From JAPPFW01 sp965231815 (GTDB taxonomy: Bacteria > Actinomycetota > Acidimicrobiia > Spongiisociales > Spongiisociaceae): 64,000 nucleotides of DNA. The stretch covers positions 2,728,001 to 2,792,000 of the forward strand of contig OZ246890.1 in NCBI GenBank assembly GCA_965231815.1. The letters run 5' to 3'. Each line of letters begins with the position of its first letter. Within the stretch, counting starts at the first letter, position 1. Position numbers and translations under genes: made by a program. The notes beneath the pieces were generated by a model. That model made no database searches. It was given only the letters and a program-made list of their open reading frames with translations, and was not told the DNA's origin. This document shows positions 61,507 through 64,000 of this stretch, piece by piece.

Positions 61507-64000
61507 ATGGATACACAGGAAACAACCCGGGTCACCGAAGGCGCCGGATGGCAGTTCTGGATCGACCGGGGCGGCACATTCACCGACGTGGTGGCCCGTA
61601 CGCCGTCGGGCGACATTCTCACCGGCAAGCTCCTTTCGGAGAACCCGCGCCACTACCCGGATGCCGCCATCGAGGGGATCCACCGGATCCTCGGCGAGAC
61701 CGGGGTGGAGGCACCGATCGAGTCTGTGAAGATGGGCACCACCGTGGCGACCAACGCTCTGCTGGAGCGCCAAGGGGAGCCGACCGTGCTCATCACCACG
61801 CAGGGCTTTAGGGATGCGCTGGTGATCGGGTACCAGACCCGTCCGGACCTGTTCGACCTCGACATCGCATTGCCGGAGATGCTGTACGAGTCGGTGATCG
61901 AGATTGACGAGCGGGTCGGCGCCCGTGGGGAGGTCATCGTTCCCCTGGACGAGGCCGTGGTAGAGGCTGATCTGTCTGCTGCCCGGGACCGGGGGATCGA
62001 TTCGGTAGCCATCCTGTTCATGCACGGCTACCGCCACCGCGAGCACGAGAGCCGGGTGGCCGCGATCGCCCGGCGGCTCGGATTCGGTCAGGTCTCGGTC
62101 AGCCACGAGGTGAGCCCGCTCATGAAGCTCGTGGCGCGGGGCGACACCACGGTGGTGGACGCCTACCTCTCGCCGATCCTGCGGCGTTACATCGACCAGG
62201 TGGAACGCCAGCTGGCGTCCATCTCGGAGCAGCGCCCCCGGGTCATGTTCATGCAGTCGAACGGGGGACTGGCCGGCGCCCATGCCTTCGCGGGCAAGGA
62301 CGCCCTGCTCTCCGGACCGGCCGGAGGGGTGGTGGGAATGGTCCGGACCGGACTGGCAGCCGGCTACGACCGTCTCATCGGGTTCGACATGGGCGGAACC
62401 TCAACTGACGTGTCGCACTACGCGGGTGAACTGGAACGCACCTACGAGACCGAAGTCGCCGGGGTGAGGGTCCGGGCGCCGATGATGCTGATCCATACGG
62501 TGGCCGCCGGGGGCGGTTCCATCCTCCACTTCGACGGCAGCCGACTCACGGTGGGGCCTGACTCAGCTGGGGCGGATCCGGGGCCGGCCTGCTACGGGAA
62601 CGGTGGCCCGCCGGCTATCACCGACTGCAACGTGATGATGGGAAGACTTCAAGCCGACCTGTTTCCCAAGGTCTTCGGACCGGGTGCCGACCAGCCGCTC
62701 GATGTCGAACGGACCCGGTCCCTCTTCGGTGCCCTGAGCCACGAGATTTCCGCGGCCACCGGCGTCCTCCAGACGCCCGAGGATGTCGCCGAGGGGTTCC
62801 TGGCTATCGCAGTGGAGAACATGGCCAACGCCATCAAGAAGATCTCGGTGCAGCGGGGCTACGACGTGACCGGCTACACGTTGGCGTGCTTCGGCGGCGC
62901 CGCCGGCCAGCACGCCTGCCGGGTGGCCGACAGCCTGGGTATCGGCCGGGTGCTGAGCCATCCCTACGCCGGAGTCCTGTCCGCCTTCGGCATCGGGCTG
63001 GCCAACGTGCGGGTGGTAAGGGACCGGGCCGTGGAGGGCGAGCTCGACCAGGCTCTGCTGGACAGCCTCGAAACCGACTTCGAGGACCTGGCAGCCGACG
63101 GCACTGCCGCGATCCGGGCCCAGGGGGTCGGTCCGGAACGGACCGCCGTGGTGCGGAGAACGCGGATCAGGTACCGGGGCTCCGACACCTCGCTGGAGGT
63201 GACCGCCGGATCGGTGGACGAGGTCGTGAGGGGTTTCGAGACCGCTCACCTAGCGCGCTTCGGGTTCCTCTCCCCCGGTACGCCCCTGGAAGTCGAATCG
63301 ATCCAGGTCGAGGTGGTGGGACGCAGCCACGAGGTACCGCTCGGCCAGCCTCCGGCAGCCGTAGGGGAGCCCAGCCCGATGGACATCCACCGCACCTACG
63401 TGGACGGAGAGTGGGTGCCGACGCCGTTCTTCGACCGGGCTGCGATCCCCGCCGGGTATCCGGTGAGCGGACCGGCCGTGATAGTCGAGACCACCTCCAC
63501 CGCGGTCGTGGAGCCGGGCTGGCAAGCGGTGATCACAAACTCGGGTGATCTGGTGATGGAGAGGGTCGTTGCGCTGACCCGCCAAGCCTCGATCGGTACC
63601 GACGCCGACCCGGTACGCCTCGAGATCTTCAACAACATGTTCATGAACATCGCCGAGCAGATGGGTCTGGTACTCGAGAACACCGCCGTATCCGTCAACA
63701 TCAAGGAGAGGCTCGACTTCTCCTGCGCTCTCTTCGATCCCCAGGGTGACCTGATCGCCAACGCCCCCCACATGCCGGTGCATCTCGGATCGATGAGCGA
63801 GTCGATCAAGTCGATCATCGGCGACCGCGGCGGTCCCGAGGGAATGGCCCCCGGCGACGTGTACGTCATGAACGCCCCCTACAACGGGGGCACCCACCTG
63901 CCGGATATCACGGTCATCAAACCGGTCTTCGACGAATCGGAGAGATCGGTCATCTTCTACGTGGCCTCCCGCGGACACCACGCCGACATCGGTGGACGCA
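61507..64000 (+). CDS. 5-oxoprolinase/N-methylhydantoinase, fused A+B type (cut by window edge)
   Basis: The open frame continues past the right edge (~831 residues present). The N-terminal half is HyuA-like: FWIDRGGTFTDVVARTPSGD (~residues 17-36), KMGTTVATNALLERQG, DMGGTSTDVSHY and the ACFGGAAGQHA block (~460). From ~residue 695 a HyuB-like half begins in the same frame (DPVRLEIFNNMFMNIAEQMGLVLENTAVSVNIKERLDFSCALF, GGTHLPDITV). Bacterial hydantoinases often have A and B as separate genes; fused forms resemble eukaryotic 5-oxoprolinase. These enzymes open five-membered lactam or hydantoin rings using ATP. Confidence 0.92.
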   Translation, partial: MDTQETTRVTEGAGWQFWIDRGGTFTDVVARTPSGDILTGKLLSENPRHYPDAAIEGIHRILGETGVEAPIESVKMGTTVATNALLERQGEPTVLITTQGFRDALVIGYQTRPDLFDLDIALPEMLYESVIEIDERVGARGEVIVPLDEAVVEADLSAARDRGIDSVAILFMHGYRHREHESRVAAIARRLGFGQVSVSHEVSPLMKLVARGDTTVVDAYLSPILRRYIDQVERQLASISEQRPRVMFMQSNGGLAGAHAFAGKDALLSGPAGGVVGMVRTGLAAGYDRLIGFDMGGTSTDVSHYAGELERTYETEVAGVRVRAPMMLIHTVAAGGGSILHFDGSRLTVGPDSAGADPGPACYGNGGPPAITDCNVMMGRLQADLFPKVFGPGADQPLDVERTRSLFGALSHEISAATGVLQTPEDVAEGFLAIAVENMANAIKKISVQRGYDVTGYTLACFGGAAGQHACRVADSLGIGRVLSHPYAGVLSAFGIGLANVRVVRDRAVEGELDQALLDSLETDFEDLAADGTAAIRAQGVGPERTAVVRRTRIRYRGSDTSLEVTAGSVDEVVRGFETAHLARFGFLSPGTPLEVESIQVEVVGRSHEVPLGQPPAAVGEPSPMDIHRTYVDGEWVPTPFFDRAAIPAGYPVSGPAVIVETTSTAVVEPGWQAVITNSGDLVMERVVALTRQASIGTDADPVRLEIFNNMFMNIAEQMGLVLENTAVSVNIKERLDFSCALFDPQGDLIANAPHMPVHLGSMSESIKSIIGDRGGPEGMAPGDVYVMNAPYNGGTHLPDITVIKPVFDESERSVIFYVASRGHHADIGGR

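Overview
The window is high-GC DNA from what is most likely an uncultured actinobacterium. The lineage clues are a mycothiol-type maleylpyruvate isomerase-fold enzyme, a probable F420-type LLM oxidoreductase, frequent GTG/TTG starts and strong AGGAGG ribosome sites. A placement in Acidimicrobiia is only a guess from the gene mix. No tRNA, rRNA, CRISPR array, transposase or prophage gene was recognised.

Positions 1-12,311 hold a class 1 DISARM anti-phage locus on the minus strand: drmD (SNF2 helicase), drmMI (adenine methylase), a small membrane protein, and the first ~2.7 kb of drmA, which runs off the left edge. drmD and drmA each carry a single-base frameshift; the one in drmD lies in a run of ten G. 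A plus-strand two-gene cassette sits between drmMI and drmA. Its first gene is a threefold in-frame repeat of a ~58-residue unit, and its second is a protein of unknown function.

Positions 12,388-36,509 and 56,907-64,000 form a catabolic region: phosphotriesterase-like and amidohydrolase proteins, a dimethylformamidase-like protein, creatininase, M20 peptidase, two enolase-superfamily enzymes, acetamidase, aspartoacylase-like, DapA-like and Gfo/Idh proteins, a polyamine-type ABC importer, LLM oxidoreductase, class III aminotransferase and a fused 5-oxoprolinase. An IclR regulator lies in the middle. Two promoters, ahead of the U32/creatininase/M20 genes and ahead of the ABC importer, carry nearly identical 15-bp palindromes at the same place just after the -10 box, so they look like one regulon. 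The genes suggest import of a small amide- or amino-acid-like substrate, isomerisation, and hydrolysis to amine and carboxylate. The region also contains gene remnants and an inserted hicBA toxin-antitoxin pair.

Positions 36,699-56,281 are mostly core genes: acyl-CoA ligase, an AI-2E-type transporter, a Fic protein, thyA, xpt, nth, MATE and MFS transporters, a CcdA-like protein, uracil-DNA glycosylase, the tsaE-tsaB-rimI-tsaD chain, and groES-groEL under a CIRCE operator.

Four copies of a ~115-bp inverted-repeat element are scattered between 36.5 and 56.5 kb. Three of them begin exactly inside the stop codon of a gene, in the same orientation relative to that gene.
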